Of a stretch of DNA of 64,000 bases, positions 8,971 through 18,933 are shown piece after piece. How positions within the stretch are numbered: the first letter of the stretch is position 1; every line of letters starts with the position of its first letter. The DNA is from Lelliottia jeotgali (GTDB taxonomy: Bacteria; Pseudomonadota; Gammaproteobacteria; Enterobacterales; Enterobacteriaceae): contig CP018628.1 in the NCBI GenBank assembly GCA_002271215.1, forward strand, positions 2,418,001 to 2,482,000. Reading direction: 5' to 3'. The notes under the pieces are model-generated. The model did no database searches, was not told the DNA's origin, and saw only the letters and a program-made list of their open reading frames with translations. The position numbers and the translations under genes were made by a program.

Positions 8971-9330
8971 TTAAAGCTGGCGAAAACGGCTGCGCAGCGT
9001 GAACGTGTCGGAGGTGACGTAACGTTCCATTTCGCGCAAACGCTTCTCGCCGGAAGCCAGTTCGGCATCCACCGCATCCAGCAAATCACTGCTGGTCGGC
9101 GCATCTTCCGATGCCATCGCACTGTCTGGCATCGGGTCGAGCACAAAGGATAAGACGATGTACGCCACCAGTGTAAAGAAGGCCAGTCCGAAGAAGATAG
9201 ACAGCACGGTGACCGCGCGGACCAGCTTGACGGGAACGTCGAGATAGTGCGCCAGACCGGCACAGACACCGCGCACCATCCCCTGCTGGGGAATGCGCCA
9301 CAGCTTTTTATTCAGATTCAGTCCACCCAT
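8971..9330 (-). CDS. pspC: Phage shock protein C, envelope stress sensor
   Basis: 119-aa inner-membrane protein that works with PspB to sense membrane damage and release PspF from PspA. The N-terminal PspC domain reads LWRIPQQGMVRGVCAGLAHY; one membrane helix (AVTVLSIFFGLAFFTLVAYI) follows, then a C-terminal segment with REMERYVTSDTF and a predicted coiled region. Its ATG overlaps the pspB stop by one base (TAATG), giving translational coupling. Confidence 0.97.
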   Translation of the reverse strand: MGGLNLNKKLWRIPQQGMVRGVCAGLAHYLDVPVKLVRAVTVLSIFFGLAFFTLVAYIVLSFVLDPMPDSAMASEDAPTSSDLLDAVDAELASGEKRLREMERYVTSDTFTLRSRFRQL

Positions 9331-9554
9331 TAATTGTCCCTCCAGTTCGGATGTTCCGCGTCCAGAATCGCTTCCAGCGACTGGATGCGTTCACGCATTT
9401 TTTTCGCGTCATCGGTGAGCTGCAACAGGCGTTGCTGTTCGCTTTGCGAAAGCTCGCCCCGGGAAGAACGGTTGCTGTAGTGCAGCCATAACCAGATCGG
9501 CAGAACAAACAGCACGAAAATGGTCAGGGGAATAGCCAGAAACAGCGCACTCAT
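9330..9554 (-). CDS. pspB: Phage shock protein B
   Basis: 74-aa inner-membrane partner of PspC. One N-terminal membrane helix (ALFLAIPLTIFVLFVLPIWL) is followed by a coiled-coil region (SEQQRLLQLTDDAKKMRER) and the tail EHPNWRDN. The start at 9554 matches the 74-aa E. coli protein; an in-frame extension 16 codons upstream lacks family similarity. Confidence 0.97.
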   Translation of the reverse strand: MSALFLAIPLTIFVLFVLPIWLWLHYSNRSSRGELSQSEQQRLLQLTDDAKKMRERIQSLEAILDAEHPNWRDN

Positions 9555-9608
9555 AGGGTCTCCTTGTCTTACGATGCGTTGCGGCACGCGAAGGTGCCGC
9601 ATTCATTA

Positions 9609-10277
9609 TTATTGGTTGTCTTGCTTCATTTTGGCTTTCAGCACCGCAAGCTGCTCGCTGATTTCGTCATCCGCCTTCAGATCGGCAAACTGCTGATCCA
9701 GCGTTTTCTGTTTACCGAAGCTGTGGCTCTCGGCCTCGGCTTCCATATGATCGATACGACGTTCGAACGATTCGAAACGCGCCATCGCTTCATCAATTTT
9801 ACCGCTATCCAGCTGACGGCGAACGTCGCGGGATGAGCTGGCAGCCTGATGACGCAGCGTCAGCGCCTGCTGGCGAGCGCGGGTTTCGCTGAGTTTGTTT
9901 TCCAGCTCCGCAATCTCTTTTTTCATGCGGGTCAGGGTTTCATCGACCAGCGTGATTTCATGCTCCAGCGTAGCGACGATGTCGGTCAGCTTCTGTTTTT
10001 CGATCAGCGCCGAACGGGCCAGATCGTCTTTCTCTTTACGCAGCGCCAGTTCTGCTTTTTCCTGCCATTCGGTCTGCTGGGCCGTCGCCTGCTCAATGCG
10101 GCGAGAAAGCTGTTTCTTTTCGGCCAGCGCACGGGCAGAGGTGGAACGGACTTCAACCAGCGTGTCTTCCATTTCCTGAATCATCAGACGCACCAGCTTC
10201 TGCGGGTCTTCCGCTTTTTCCAGCAGCGAGTTGATGTTGGCGTTCACGATGTCGGCAAAACGAGAAAAAATACCCAT
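9609..10277 (-). CDS. pspA: Phage shock protein A
   Basis: 222-aa ESCRT-III/Vipp1-family coiled-coil protein. It binds and inhibits PspF in unstressed cells and assembles on damaged inner membrane to preserve the proton-motive force. The sequence is almost entirely heptad-rich helix after [20 protein letters not shown]. It is the first gene of pspABCD and is preceded by GAGGA; the sigma-54 promoter lies 53 bp upstream of the start codon. Confidence 0.98.
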   Translation of the reverse strand: MGIFSRFADIVNANINSLLEKAEDPQKLVRLMIQEMEDTLVEVRSTSARALAEKKQLSRRIEQATAQQTEWQEKAELALRKEKDDLARSALIEKQKLTDIVATLEHEITLVDETLTRMKKEIAELENKLSETRARQQALTLRHQAASSSRDVRRQLDSGKIDEAMARFESFERRIDHMEAEAESHSFGKQKTLDQQFADLKADDEISEQLAVLKAKMKQDNQ

Positions 10278-10329
10278 AATTCAATCCTCACAGTTCTGTT
10301 ATCGGGCGATGCCCTGCTGATGAGCTAAT

Positions 10330-10345
10330 ACAAATCCCGTGCCAA
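10330..10345 (-). promoter_or_regulatory. Sigma-54 promoter of the psp operon
   Basis: On the minus strand the sequence TTGGCACGGGATTTGT carries the -24 GG and a -12 element close to the sigma-54 consensus TGGCAC-N5-TTGC. It lies between pspA and pspF, pointing toward pspA. The AT-rich stretch up to the pspF start is where PspF enhancer and IHF sites would be expected; I do not assign them. Confidence 0.9.
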
Positions 10346-10443
10346 TTTTTTATCTTATTGATTTATATGATTGTGGTTGATTTTACACCACAGAGAACCT
10401 ACTCTCACCTGGTGAATATCGCTAACGAGTGGTTAATTTCATC

Positions 10444-11421
10444 ATGGCTGATTACAAAGATAATTTATTGGGTGAAGCGAACAGTTTTCTTGAGGTGCTG
10501 GAGCAGGTTTCCCGCCTCGCCCCTCTCAATAAACCGGTGCTGATTATCGGTGAGCGCGGGACCGGGAAAGAGCTGATCGCCAACCGCCTGCACTATCTTT
10601 CCGGACGATGGGACGGCCCGTTCATCTCTCTTAACTGCGCGGCGCTGAACGAAAATCTGCTCGATACGGAGCTGTTCGGCCATGAGGCGGGCGCCTTTAC
10701 CGGTGCGCAAAAACGTCATCCAGGGCGTTTCGAACGCGCTGATGGTGGGACGCTGTTCCTTGATGAACTCGCTACCGCGCCGATGTTGGTTCAGGAAAAG
10801 CTGTTGCGCGTTATCGAGTACGGCGAGCTGGAGCGTGTCGGGGGCAGCCAGCCGTTGCAGGTCAATGTGCGTCTGGTGTGCGCCACTAATGCCGACCTTC
10901 CACAGATGGTGGCGGAGGAGAAATTCCGCGCGGATCTGCTCGACAGACTGGCCTTTGACGTGGTGCAGCTTCCGCCGCTGCGCGAACGCCGCAGCGATAT
11001 CATGCTGCTGGCCGAGCAGTTTGCCATTCAGATGTGCCGCGAGCTCGGCCTGCCGCTGTTCCCCGGTTTTAGCGACTATGCGCGGGAAACGCTGCTGGAT
11101 TACCGCTGGCCGGGCAATATTCGTGAGCTGAAAAACGTGGTCGAGCGTTCCGTCTATCGCCACGCCAGCAGCGAAACCGAGCTGGATAACATTATTATCG
11201 ATCCCTTTTATCGCGCCGCACCGACGAAACTGGAACCCGCGCCGCACGCCGATGCCCCGTCTCTGCCGCTCGATTTACGCCAGTTCCAGCATATTCAGGA
11301 ACAGCAGTTACTGGAACAGAGCCTGAAAGAGGCAAAATATAACCAGAAGCAGGCTGCCGAACTGCTGGGTCTGACCTACCATCAATTAAGGGCATTGCTC
11401 AAAAAGCATCAAATGCGCTGA
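10444..11421 (+). CDS. pspF: psp operon transcriptional activator PspF
   Basis: 325-aa sigma-54 enhancer-binding protein. It lacks an N-terminal receiver domain and is instead controlled by PspA binding. Walker A GERGTGKE, the intact sigma-54 loop GAFTGA and Walker B GGTLFLDE are visible, and the C-terminal Fis-type helix-turn-helix is QKQAAELLGLTYHQLRALLK. The start at 10444 (MADYKDNLLGEAN) matches E. coli; a GTG-type upstream extension is rejected. It is divergent from pspA. Confidence 0.97.
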   Translation: MADYKDNLLGEANSFLEVLEQVSRLAPLNKPVLIIGERGTGKELIANRLHYLSGRWDGPFISLNCAALNENLLDTELFGHEAGAFTGAQKRHPGRFERADGGTLFLDELATAPMLVQEKLLRVIEYGELERVGGSQPLQVNVRLVCATNADLPQMVAEEKFRADLLDRLAFDVVQLPPLRERRSDIMLLAEQFAIQMCRELGLPLFPGFSDYARETLLDYRWPGNIRELKNVVERSVYRHASSETELDNIIIDPFYRAAPTKLEPAPHADAPSLPLDLRQFQHIQEQQLLEQSLKEAKYNQKQAAELLGLTYHQLRALLKKHQMR

Positions 11422-11425
11422 CATT

Positions 11426-11472
11426 ATCGGCACTTACCCGCAGACATTTTCCGAATCGGGGGTAAGTGCGAT
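11426..11472 (+). other. Long hairpin between pspF and sapA
   Basis: ATCG-G-CACTTACCC at 11426-11439 pairs with GGGTAAGTGCGAT at 11460-11472, giving a stem of about 13 bp with one bulged G and a 20-base loop. There is no T-run behind it. It may protect the pspF 3' end or act in the sapA leader; either role is inference. Confidence 0.5.
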
Positions 11473-11508
11473 ACACTTTGCAGATCGAATCTAAAAACCC
11501 TGAAAATT

Positions 11509-13149
11509 ATGCGTCTGGTTTTATCGTCCCTGATTGCACTCGGTCTGTTTAGCCGCCTGGTCTTTGCTGCACCCGAACCGACTGCGCTTCCTGATATTCG
11601 CGACAGCGGTTTTGTCTATTGCGTGAACGGGCAAGTCGACACCCTGAACCCACAAAAAGCAGGCAGCGGCCTGATTGTCGACACCCTCGCGGCACAGCTT
11701 TACGATCGCCTGCTTGATGTCGATCCTTATACTTATCGCCTGGTGCCGGAGCTGGCTGAGAGCTGGGAAGTGCTGGATAACGGCGCGACCTACCGTTTCC
11801 ATCTGCGCGACGACGTGGCGTTTCAGTCTACCCCGTGGTTCAAACCGACCCGCAAGTTGAACGCCGATGATGTGGTGTTTACCTTCCAGCGTATTTTTAA
11901 TCGCAACCATCCCTGGCATAACGTCAACGGCGGCAGTTTCCCGTATTTCGACAGCCTGCAGTTTGCCGATACGGTGAAAGACGTGCGCAAGCTGGACAAT
12001 CGGACGGTGGAGTTTCGCCTGACGCGCCCGGATGCCTCTTTCCTGTGGCACCTCGCGACCCACTATGCGTCAGTGATGTCAGCGGAATACGCCGATAAAC
12101 TGACGAAAGCCGATCATCAGGAACTCCTCGATCGCCAGCCGGTCGGGACTGGCCCGTTCCAGATGGCAGAATACCGCTCCGGGCAGTATATTCGGTTACA
12201 ACGTCACGAACACTTCTGGCGCGGCACACCGCTGATGCCGCAGGTGGTGGTCGATTTAGGTTCTGGCGGAACCGGCAGGTTATCTAAACTGCTGACCGGC
12301 GAATGCGATGTGCTCGCCTGGCCTGCTGCCAGCCAGCTGACGATTCTACGTGACGATCCGCGTTTGCGTCTGACTCTGCGCCCCGGCATGAACATCGCCT
12401 ATCTGGCGTTTAATACCGATAAGCCGCCGCTCAATAATCCTGCCGTACGCCACGCTCTGGCGCTTGCCATCAATAACCAGCGCTTAATGCAATCCATCTA
12501 TTACGGCACGGCGGAAACGGCAGCATCGATTTTGCCGCGCGCGTCGTGGGCCTATGACAGCGAAGCGAAAATCACCGAATACGATCCGGCAAAATCACGC
12601 GAACAGCTGAAAGCGCTGGGCGCGACCAACCTCACCCTGCAACTGTGGGTCCCGACCAGTTCCCAGGCGTGGAACCCGAGCCCGCTAAAAACGGCGGAAC
12701 TGATCCAGGCCGATATGGCTCAGGTCGGCGTGAAAGTGGTGATTGTGCCGGTAGAAGGCCGCTTCCAGGAGGCGCGTCTGATGGACATGAATCATGACCT
12801 GACGCTCTCCGGTTGGTCGACGGACAGTAACGATCCTGACAGTTTCTTCCGCCCGCTCCTGAGCTGTGCCGCCATTCGTTCCCAGACCAACTACGCTCAC
12901 TGGTGTAACCGTGAATTTGACACGGTGCTGCAAAAGGCGCTGTCGTCTCAGCAGTTGGCCTCGCGCATCGAAGCGTACGACGAAGCGCAGAATATTCTGG
13001 CCCGCGAACTGCCGGTGCTGCCGCTGGCCTCTTCCCTGCGATTGCAGGCCTATCGCTATGATATTAAAGGTCTGGTGCTCAGCCCATTTGGTAACGCTTC
13101 GTTCGCTGGCGTGTCACGTGAGAAACCCGATGAGGTGAAAAAACCATGA
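11509..13149 (+). CDS. sapA: ABC transporter periplasmic binding protein SapA
   Basis: 546-aa solute-binding protein with a signal peptide (cleavage near VFAAPEP). Sap proteins are linked to antimicrobial-peptide resistance in Salmonella and Haemophilus; E. coli SapBCDF has been reported to export putrescine, so the physiological substrate is debated. Family blocks [37 protein letters not shown] and [15 protein letters not shown] are plain. The final codons overlap sapB by 4 bp, starting a tightly coupled five-gene operon. Confidence 0.96.
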   Translation: MRLVLSSLIALGLFSRLVFAAPEPTALPDIRDSGFVYCVNGQVDTLNPQKAGSGLIVDTLAAQLYDRLLDVDPYTYRLVPELAESWEVLDNGATYRFHLRDDVAFQSTPWFKPTRKLNADDVVFTFQRIFNRNHPWHNVNGGSFPYFDSLQFADTVKDVRKLDNRTVEFRLTRPDASFLWHLATHYASVMSAEYADKLTKADHQELLDRQPVGTGPFQMAEYRSGQYIRLQRHEHFWRGTPLMPQVVVDLGSGGTGRLSKLLTGECDVLAWPAASQLTILRDDPRLRLTLRPGMNIAYLAFNTDKPPLNNPAVRHALALAINNQRLMQSIYYGTAETAASILPRASWAYDSEAKITEYDPAKSREQLKALGATNLTLQLWVPTSSQAWNPSPLKTAELIQADMAQVGVKVVIVPVEGRFQEARLMDMNHDLTLSGWSTDSNDPDSFFRPLLSCAAIRSQTNYAHWCNREFDTVLQKALSSQQLASRIEAYDEAQNILARELPVLPLASSLRLQAYRYDIKGLVLSPFGNASFAGVSREKPDEVKKP

Positions 13150-14111
13150 TTATTTTTACCTTACGACGCCTGCTGCTGCTGGCGATCACGCTGTTTTTTC
13201 TGACCTTTATCGGCTTTAGCCTGAGCTACTTCACGCCCCACGCCCCGCTGCAAGGCTCGTCCTTCTGGGACGCATGGTTATTCTGGTTTAACGGCGTGCT
13301 GCACTGGGATTTTGGCGTTTCGAGCATTAACGGCCAGCTGATCTCCGAGCAGTTGAAAGAGGTGTTCCCGGCGACTATGGAGCTGTGCATTCTGGCCTTT
13401 GGTTTTGCCCTGATGGTCGGTATTCCGGTGGGGATGCTGGCGGGGATCACACGCAATAAATGGCAGGATAAACTGATCAGCGCGTTGGCCCTGCTCGGCT
13501 TCTCAATTCCGGTCTTCTGGCTGGCGCTGTTGCTTACGTTGTTCTTCTCCCTGACGCTGGGCTGGCTGCCGGTCTCCGGGCGTTTCGATCTGCTCTACGC
13601 CGTCAAAACTGTCACTGGCTTTGCCATTATCGACGCCTGGCTTTCTGACTCCGTCTGGCGTCACGAGATGATCATCAGCACCCTGCGCCATATGGTGCTG
13701 CCGGTGCTGACGCTGGCGGTTGCGCCGACCACGGAAGTGATCCGCCTGATGCGCACCAGCACGATTGATGTTTTTGACCAGAATTATGTGAAAGCGGCCG
13801 CCACGCGCGGTTTGTCACGTTTGACGGTCCTGCGTCGTCACGTACTGCACAACGCCCTTCCGCCGGTGATCCCACGCCTGGGGCTGCAATTTTCGACCAT
13901 GCTGACCCTGGCGATGATCACCGAGATGGTGTTCAGTTGGCCAGGTCTCGGACGCTGGATGATCAACGCCATTCGTCAGCAGGACTACGCGGCGATTTCC
14001 GCCGGTGTGATGGTGATCGGCTCGCTGGTGATTATCGTGAACGTGATTTCTGACATTTTGGGTGCGATGGCCAACCCGCTGAAACATAAGGAATCGTATG
14101 CCTTACGATAG
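13146..14111 (+). CDS. sapB: Sap ABC transporter permease SapB
   Basis: 321-aa inner-membrane permease of the DppB/OppB type with six predicted helices. The first is [20 protein letters not shown]. The EAA loop with the coupling helix reads [12 protein letters not shown]. It overlaps sapA by 4 bp and sapC by 14 bp, so translation is coupled on both sides. Confidence 0.96.
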   Translation: MIIFTLRRLLLLAITLFFLTFIGFSLSYFTPHAPLQGSSFWDAWLFWFNGVLHWDFGVSSINGQLISEQLKEVFPATMELCILAFGFALMVGIPVGMLAGITRNKWQDKLISALALLGFSIPVFWLALLLTLFFSLTLGWLPVSGRFDLLYAVKTVTGFAIIDAWLSDSVWRHEMIISTLRHMVLPVLTLAVAPTTEVIRLMRTSTIDVFDQNYVKAAATRGLSRLTVLRRHVLHNALPPVIPRLGLQFSTMLTLAMITEMVFSWPGLGRWMINAIRQQDYAAISAGVMVIGSLVIIVNVISDILGAMANPLKHKESYALR

Positions 14112-14988
14112 CGTATACAGGGAAAAGCGCACGCCCGGCGTAGTTCGGACCGTGTGGCGCAAATTCTACGGCGACACCACGGCGATGATCGGTTTATACG
14201 GCTGTGGCGGCCTGGCATTGCTGTGTATTTTTGGCGGCTGGTTTGCCCCGTATGGCCTGGATCAGCAGTTCCTCGGCTATCAACTGCTGCCACCGTCATG
14301 GTCACGCTACGGTGAAGTATCGTTCTTTCTCGGCACTGACGACTTAGGCCGCGATGTTCTGAGCCGTCTGTTAAGCGGTGCAGCCCCCACCGTGGGCGGT
14401 GCGTTCGTCGTCACTTTCGCTGCCACCTTCTTCGGCCTGGCGCTCGGCGTGTTTGCCGGTGCGACGCACGGCCTGCGTTCGGCGGTGCTGAATCATATTC
14501 TCGATACTCTGCTGTCCATTCCTTCCCTGCTGCTGGCAATCATCGTCGTTGCTTTTGCCGGACCACATCTGTCGCATGCGATGTTTGCCGTCTGGCTGGC
14601 GCTGCTGCCGCGCATGGTTCGCTCAGTTTATAGCCTGGTGCATGACGAGCTGGAAAAAGAGTATGTTGTCGCCGCCCGTTTAGACGGCGCGACCACGATG
14701 AATATTCTTTGGTTCGCGGTAATGCCTAACATCGCTTCGGGGCTGGTGACTGAAATCACCCGTGCTCTGTCGATGGCGATTCTCGATATTGCCGCGCTCG
14801 GTTTTCTCGATCTCGGCGCGCAATTGCCGTCACCGGAATGGGGCGCGATGCTCGGTGATGCGCTGGAGCTGATTTATGTCGCACCGTGGACGGTGATGCT
14901 GCCCGGTGCCGCCATCATGGTGAGCGTGCTGCTGATTAACCTGCTGGGCGACGGAATTCGCCGCGCGATTAACGCGGGGGTGCAATAA
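14098..14988 (+). CDS. sapC: Sap ABC transporter permease SapC
   Basis: 296-aa permease of the DppC/OppC type. The amino-terminal helix is [20 protein letters not shown], and the hallmark [17 protein letters not shown] is followed by further helices and the EAA loop [13 protein letters not shown]. Its start lies 14 bp inside sapB, and its stop overlaps the sapD start (TAATG). Confidence 0.96.
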   Translation: MPYDSVYREKRTPGVVRTVWRKFYGDTTAMIGLYGCGGLALLCIFGGWFAPYGLDQQFLGYQLLPPSWSRYGEVSFFLGTDDLGRDVLSRLLSGAAPTVGGAFVVTFAATFFGLALGVFAGATHGLRSAVLNHILDTLLSIPSLLLAIIVVAFAGPHLSHAMFAVWLALLPRMVRSVYSLVHDELEKEYVVAARLDGATTMNILWFAVMPNIASGLVTEITRALSMAILDIAALGFLDLGAQLPSPEWGAMLGDALELIYVAPWTVMLPGAAIMVSVLLINLLGDGIRRAINAGVQ

Positions 14989-15980
14989 TGCCGTTACTTG
15001 ATATCCGCAATCTGACGATTGAATTTAAAACCGGCGAAGGCTGGGTGAAAGCGGTCGACAGGATCAGTATTACGCTTGCCGAAGGCGAAATCCGCGGGCT
15101 GGTGGGTGAGTCTGGCTCCGGTAAGAGCCTGATTGCTAAGGCGATCTGCGGCGTCGCCAAAGACAACTGGCGCGTCACCGCTGACCGTATGCGATTTGAT
15201 GATATCGATCTCCTGCGCCTGTCGCCACGCGAGCGCCGCAAGCTGGTCGGGCATAACGTCTCGATGATCTTCCAGGAGCCGCAGTCATGTCTCGACCCGT
15301 CTGAACGGGTTGGCAAACAGCTGATGCAGAACATCCCCGGCTGGACCTACAAAGGCCGCTGGTGGCAGCGCGTCGGCTGGCGCAAACGCCGCGCGATTGA
15401 ACTGTTGCACCGCGTCGGCATTAAAGATCACAAAGATGCGATGCGCAGCTTCCCGTATGAACTGACGGACGGCGAGTGCCAAAAGGTGATGATCGCCATC
15501 GCACTGGCCAATCAGCCGCGCCTGCTGATCGCCGATGAGCCGACCAACGCGATGGAACCGACGACGCAAGCGCAGATTTTCCGCCTGCTGTCGCGCCTCA
15601 ATCAGAACAACAACACCACCATTTTGCTGATCAGCCATGACCTGCAGATGCTGAGCAAATGGGCGGATAAAATCGACGTGATGTACTGCGGTCAGACGGT
15701 GGAAACGGCCATCAGCGAAGAACTGGTGAATACGCCGCATCATCCTTATACCCAGGCGCTGATCCGCGCGATCCCCGATTTTGGCAGCGCGATGCCGCAT
15801 AAAAGCCGCCTCAATACGCTTCCGGGGGCTATTCCACTGCTGGAGTCGCTGCCAATCGGCTGTCGACTGGGGCCGCGCTGCCCTTACGCCCAGCGCGAAT
15901 GTATTGAAACGCCACGGCTGACCGGCGCGAAAAACCATCTGTACGCCTGTCATTTCCCGCTGAACATGGAGAGAGAGTAA
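14988..15980 (+). CDS. sapD: Sap ABC transporter ATP-binding protein SapD
   Basis: 330-aa ATPase of the DppD/OppD type. Walker A is GESGSGKS and Walker B is LLIADEP, but the ABC signature is LTDGE instead of LSGGQ and the D-loop is NAMEP instead of SALDP. E. coli SapD, as I recall it, has a similarly divergent signature. The C-terminal oligopeptide/dipeptide domain carries the four-cysteine pattern [14 protein letters not shown] plus YACHF. In E. coli, SapD is also linked to TrkH/TrkG potassium uptake. Confidence 0.96.
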   Translation: MPLLDIRNLTIEFKTGEGWVKAVDRISITLAEGEIRGLVGESGSGKSLIAKAICGVAKDNWRVTADRMRFDDIDLLRLSPRERRKLVGHNVSMIFQEPQSCLDPSERVGKQLMQNIPGWTYKGRWWQRVGWRKRRAIELLHRVGIKDHKDAMRSFPYELTDGECQKVMIAIALANQPRLLIADEPTNAMEPTTQAQIFRLLSRLNQNNNTTILLISHDLQMLSKWADKIDVMYCGQTVETAISEELVNTPHHPYTQALIRAIPDFGSAMPHKSRLNTLPGAIPLLESLPIGCRLGPRCPYAQRECIETPRLTGAKNHLYACHFPLNMERE

Positions 15981-16787
15981 ATGGTCGAAACGTTGCTGGA
16001 AGTTCGCAACCTGAGTAAGACCTTCCGCTATCGCACGGGGCTGTTTCATCGCCAGACCGTCGAAGCGGTGAAGCCTCTCAGCTTTACCCTGCGCGAGAAA
16101 CAGACGCTGGCAATCATTGGCGAAAACGGTTCCGGGAAATCCACGCTGGCGAAAATGCTGGCGGGGATGGTTGAACCGACGGCGGGCGATGTGCTGATCG
16201 ACGATCATTTTCTGTCCTTCGGTGACTATTCGTTTCGCAGCCAGCGCATTCGTATGATTTTCCAGGACCCGTCGACATCGCTCAATCCGCGTCAACGTAT
16301 CTCGCAAATTCTCGATTTTCCGCTGCGCCTGAATACGGATCTGGAGCCGGAGGAACGGCGTAAACGCGTGATTGAGACGCTACGTCTGGTCGGTCTGCTG
16401 CCCGATCACGTCAGCTATTATCCGCACATGCTCGCACCCGGCCAGAAACAGCGTCTGGGGCTGGCGCGCGCGCTGATCCTGCGCCCGAAGGTGATTATCG
16501 CCGATGAAGCGCTGGCATCTTTAGATATGTCGATGCGTTCCCAACTGATCAATCTGATGCTCGAATTGCAGGAGAAACAGGGTATTTCGTATATCTACGT
16601 GACTCAGCATCTCGGGATGATGAAACACATCAGCGACCAGGTACTGGTCATGCATCAGGGTGAAGTGGTCGAGCGCGGAAGCACCGCCGACGTGTTGGCT
16701 TCACCGCTGCACGACCTGACCAAACGGCTGATTTCCGGTCATTTCGGTGAAGCGCTGACGGCGGATGCGTGGCGAAAAGACAGGTAA
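15981..16787 (+). CDS. sapF: Sap ABC transporter ATP-binding protein SapF
   Basis: 268-aa ATPase, the second of the Sap pair. Walker A is GENGSGKST, the signature region LAPGQKQRLGLARAL, Walker B VIIADEAL and the H-loop YVTQHLG. It begins on the base directly after the sapD stop. No strong terminator follows; the fabI promoter lies shortly downstream. Confidence 0.96.
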   Translation: MVETLLEVRNLSKTFRYRTGLFHRQTVEAVKPLSFTLREKQTLAIIGENGSGKSTLAKMLAGMVEPTAGDVLIDDHFLSFGDYSFRSQRIRMIFQDPSTSLNPRQRISQILDFPLRLNTDLEPEERRKRVIETLRLVGLLPDHVSYYPHMLAPGQKQRLGLARALILRPKVIIADEALASLDMSMRSQLINLMLELQEKQGISYIYVTQHLGMMKHISDQVLVMHQGEVVERGSTADVLASPLHDLTKRLISGHFGEALTADAWRKDR

Positions 16788-16811
16788 CCGCTTTACTATA
16801 AAGTGGTCGGA

Positions 16812-16840
16812 TTAACTCTGAACGCGACACGTGATATTAT
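16812..16840 (+). promoter_or_regulatory. Putative sigma-70 promoter of fabI
   Basis: TTAACT (-35, 16812-16817), a 17-bp spacer, then TATTAT (-10, 16835-16840). It lies 73 bp before the fabI start. Confidence 0.55.
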
Positions 16841-16912
16841 CGCCGCGTTTTAACGACGAGCGCCACGTATGAGAGGGCGTTCGCCATAACAATGAATATA
16901 AGGATCTAAGCT

Positions 16913-17701
16913 ATGGGTTTTCTTTCCGGTAAGCGCATTCTGGTGACTGGCGTCGCCAGCAAACTGTCCATCGCCTACGGCATCGCACAGGCTATGCACC
17001 GCGAAGGCGCTGAGCTGGCGTTCACCTACCAGAATGACAAGCTGAAAGGCCGTGTTGAAGAGTTCGCCGCACAGCTGGGTTCCAGCATCATTCTGGAATG
17101 CGACGTTGCTCAAGATGAAAGCATCGATGGCATGTTCGCAGAGCTTGCAAAAGTGTGGCCGAAATTTGACGGTTTCGTGCACTCAATCGGTTTCGCACCG
17201 GGCGATCAGCTGGACGGCGACTACGTGAACGCGGTAACCCGTGAAGGCTTCAAAATCGCTCACGACATCAGTTCTTACAGCTTTGTGGCAATGGCTAAAG
17301 CCTGCCGCACCATGCTGAACCCAGGCTCTGCATTGCTGACCCTGTCTTACCTGGGCGCTGAGCGTGCGATCCCTAACTACAACGTAATGGGCCTGGCGAA
17401 AGCTTCTCTGGAAGCCAACGTGCGCTACATGGCGAACGCGATGGGTCCAGAAGGCGTGCGTGTTAACGGTATCTCTGCTGGTCCAATCCGTACTCTGGCC
17501 GCTTCCGGTATCAAAGACTTCCGTAAAATGCTGGCGCATTGCGAAGCCGTTACCCCGATTCGTCGCACTGTGACCATCGAAGATGTGGGTAACTCCGCAG
17601 CATTCCTGTGCTCTGACCTCTCTGCTGGCATCTCCGGCGAAGTGGTTCACGTTGACGGCGGTTTCAACATCGCGGCAATGAACGAGCTGGAAATCAAATA
17701 A
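16913..17701 (+). CDS. fabI: NADH-dependent enoyl-ACP reductase FabI
   Basis: 262-aa short-chain dehydrogenase that catalyses the last reduction of each fatty-acid elongation cycle and is the triclosan target. The cofactor-binding N-terminus is [20 protein letters not shown]. The catalytic Tyr-X6-Lys pair lies in YNVMGLAK. The triclosan-resistance hot spot Gly93 is wild-type glycine (SIGFAPGDQ). AAGGA precedes the start. It is monocistronic, with a hairpin downstream. Confidence 0.98.
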   Translation: MGFLSGKRILVTGVASKLSIAYGIAQAMHREGAELAFTYQNDKLKGRVEEFAAQLGSSIILECDVAQDESIDGMFAELAKVWPKFDGFVHSIGFAPGDQLDGDYVNAVTREGFKIAHDISSYSFVAMAKACRTMLNPGSALLTLSYLGAERAIPNYNVMGLAKASLEANVRYMANAMGPEGVRVNGISAGPIRTLAASGIKDFRKMLAHCEAVTPIRRTVTIEDVGNSAAFLCSDLSAGISGEVVHVDGGFNIAAMNELEIK

Positions 17702-17710
17702 GTTGTGTCA

Positions 17711-17740
17711 CTCTCTTCCCTCCGGGGAAGAGAGTTTCTC
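17711..17740 (+). terminator. Terminator after fabI
   Basis: CTCTCTTCCC (17711-17720) pairs with GGGAAGAGAG (17725-17734), a perfect 10-bp stem with a four-base loop and a short, C-interrupted T tail (TTTCTC). Confidence 0.7.
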
Positions 17741-17844
17741 CCCGTCGTTATTCCGTTCTGCTATTTGTTATCACCTAACAATATTTTTCCCCTTGCAAGC
17801 CATGCGCCAGGATATTGATCGCCATTTGAGATCAAGGAACGCAC

Positions 17845-18846
17845 ATGGAACAACGCCGTTTTTCCGGCAAAGGCCACTGGTATCACGAAACCCAGACAAA
17901 TCACTGTCCGGATGATGTTCTGCCGCTGGTTCCCGAGGCCGCTCATGTCGACGATCGTTTTTTACTCGATTTAACGCTGCCCGCTGAGATTGTGACCCCG
18001 TGTGAAAGTTGGCTTAAGCCTGCCAGAGCGTTATGCCACGTGCTTTTTCCGCTGCATATCGCTGTCAATCGGCTACATACGCTCAGCGCCTACGACCGGC
18101 TGAGCACAGCGTTAACCGTGGCGCAGGCGTGTGGCGTTCAGCGCCTGTGTAACCACTACGCCGCCCTGCTCGCGCCTCTTCCCGGACCGGATTCCTCACG
18201 AGAAAGTAATCAACGCCTCGCCCAAATCACTCAGTACGCCCGCCAGTTAGCAAGCTCACCCGATATCATTGATGACAAAGCGCAGCAGCAGCTGGATGAA
18301 GTGGGTCTGACAACCTACGACGTGATTGTGATTAATCAGATAATCGGCTTTGTCGGCTTTCAGGCACGCGTGGTTGCCGCTTTCCAGGCCTTACTGGGCT
18401 ATCCCGTTCGCTGGCTTCCTGGGCATCACATTCCTCCGCACGCGCGGGTGACGGATATTAATATGAGTGAGTGGGAACCCCTGTTCCCTGGTGTCGAGTT
18501 ACGCTATGCCACCGCGCAACAGCTTGAACTGCTCGCTCGCTGGCAAACGGAGCCCGCATTAAGGGAACTGACGGCGGTGCTTTGCCACGAACCGGAGATA
18601 CTCAACGGCACGGGCGAGATCCTGAAAAGTGGTATTCAAGAGGCAAATAGTCGCTATTCCACTCATCATGCCGTTGCGGCGGCGACAGAACTTTTGGCCG
18701 TCTCTCCCGACCGATTCAGCGCCGCGCAATTTACCCCGCTACTTGATGAGGGCATTCCCCCCGTGGAGGCAATTAATTTGCTGACCTGGTGCGCTTTTTG
18801 CGGTTGGCTCAACCGTCTGAAAATTGCCTTAAACAAGGGTGACTGA
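17845..18846 (+). CDS. Uncharacterised carboxymuconolactone decarboxylase (CMD/AhpD)-like protein
   Basis: 333-aa soluble protein that I do not recognise as a named enteric gene. Its central helical part, about residues 90-195, reads like an AhpD/CMD fold: RLSTALTVAQACG, then LDEVGLTTYDVIVINQIIGF and VGFQARVVAAFQALLG. CMD-family peroxidase-related proteins have this pattern, with a second domain carrying a CxxC or CxxH redox pair. Here the C-terminal half (LTAVLCHEPEILNGTGEIL and following) lacks a clear CxxC/CxxH, so redox activity is doubtful. The start at 17845 follows AAGGAA. It sits between fabI and rnb, where E. coli has no such gene. Fold assignment is moderate; function unknown. Confidence 0.8.
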   Translation: MEQRRFSGKGHWYHETQTNHCPDDVLPLVPEAAHVDDRFLLDLTLPAEIVTPCESWLKPARALCHVLFPLHIAVNRLHTLSAYDRLSTALTVAQACGVQRLCNHYAALLAPLPGPDSSRESNQRLAQITQYARQLASSPDIIDDKAQQQLDEVGLTTYDVIVINQIIGFVGFQARVVAAFQALLGYPVRWLPGHHIPPHARVTDINMSEWEPLFPGVELRYATAQQLELLARWQTEPALRELTAVLCHEPEILNGTGEILKSGIQEANSRYSTHHAVAAATELLAVSPDRFSAAQFTPLLDEGIPPVEAINLLTWCAFCGWLNRLKIALNKGD

Positions 18847-18933
18847 GCCTGGTAAATCCCTAAATGCGCTTGCTGTAGCAGTGAGATTCGCGTAAAACTG
18901 TCAGCCGCTCAATGGCCACGAAAATAGAATACT

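Noticed and set aside
15285..16307. 340-aa open frame antisense to sapD/sapF
   Set aside because: It lies wholly opposite strongly conserved sap genes and its composition (Arg, His and Gln rich) is typical of antisense frames in GC-rich enteric genes.
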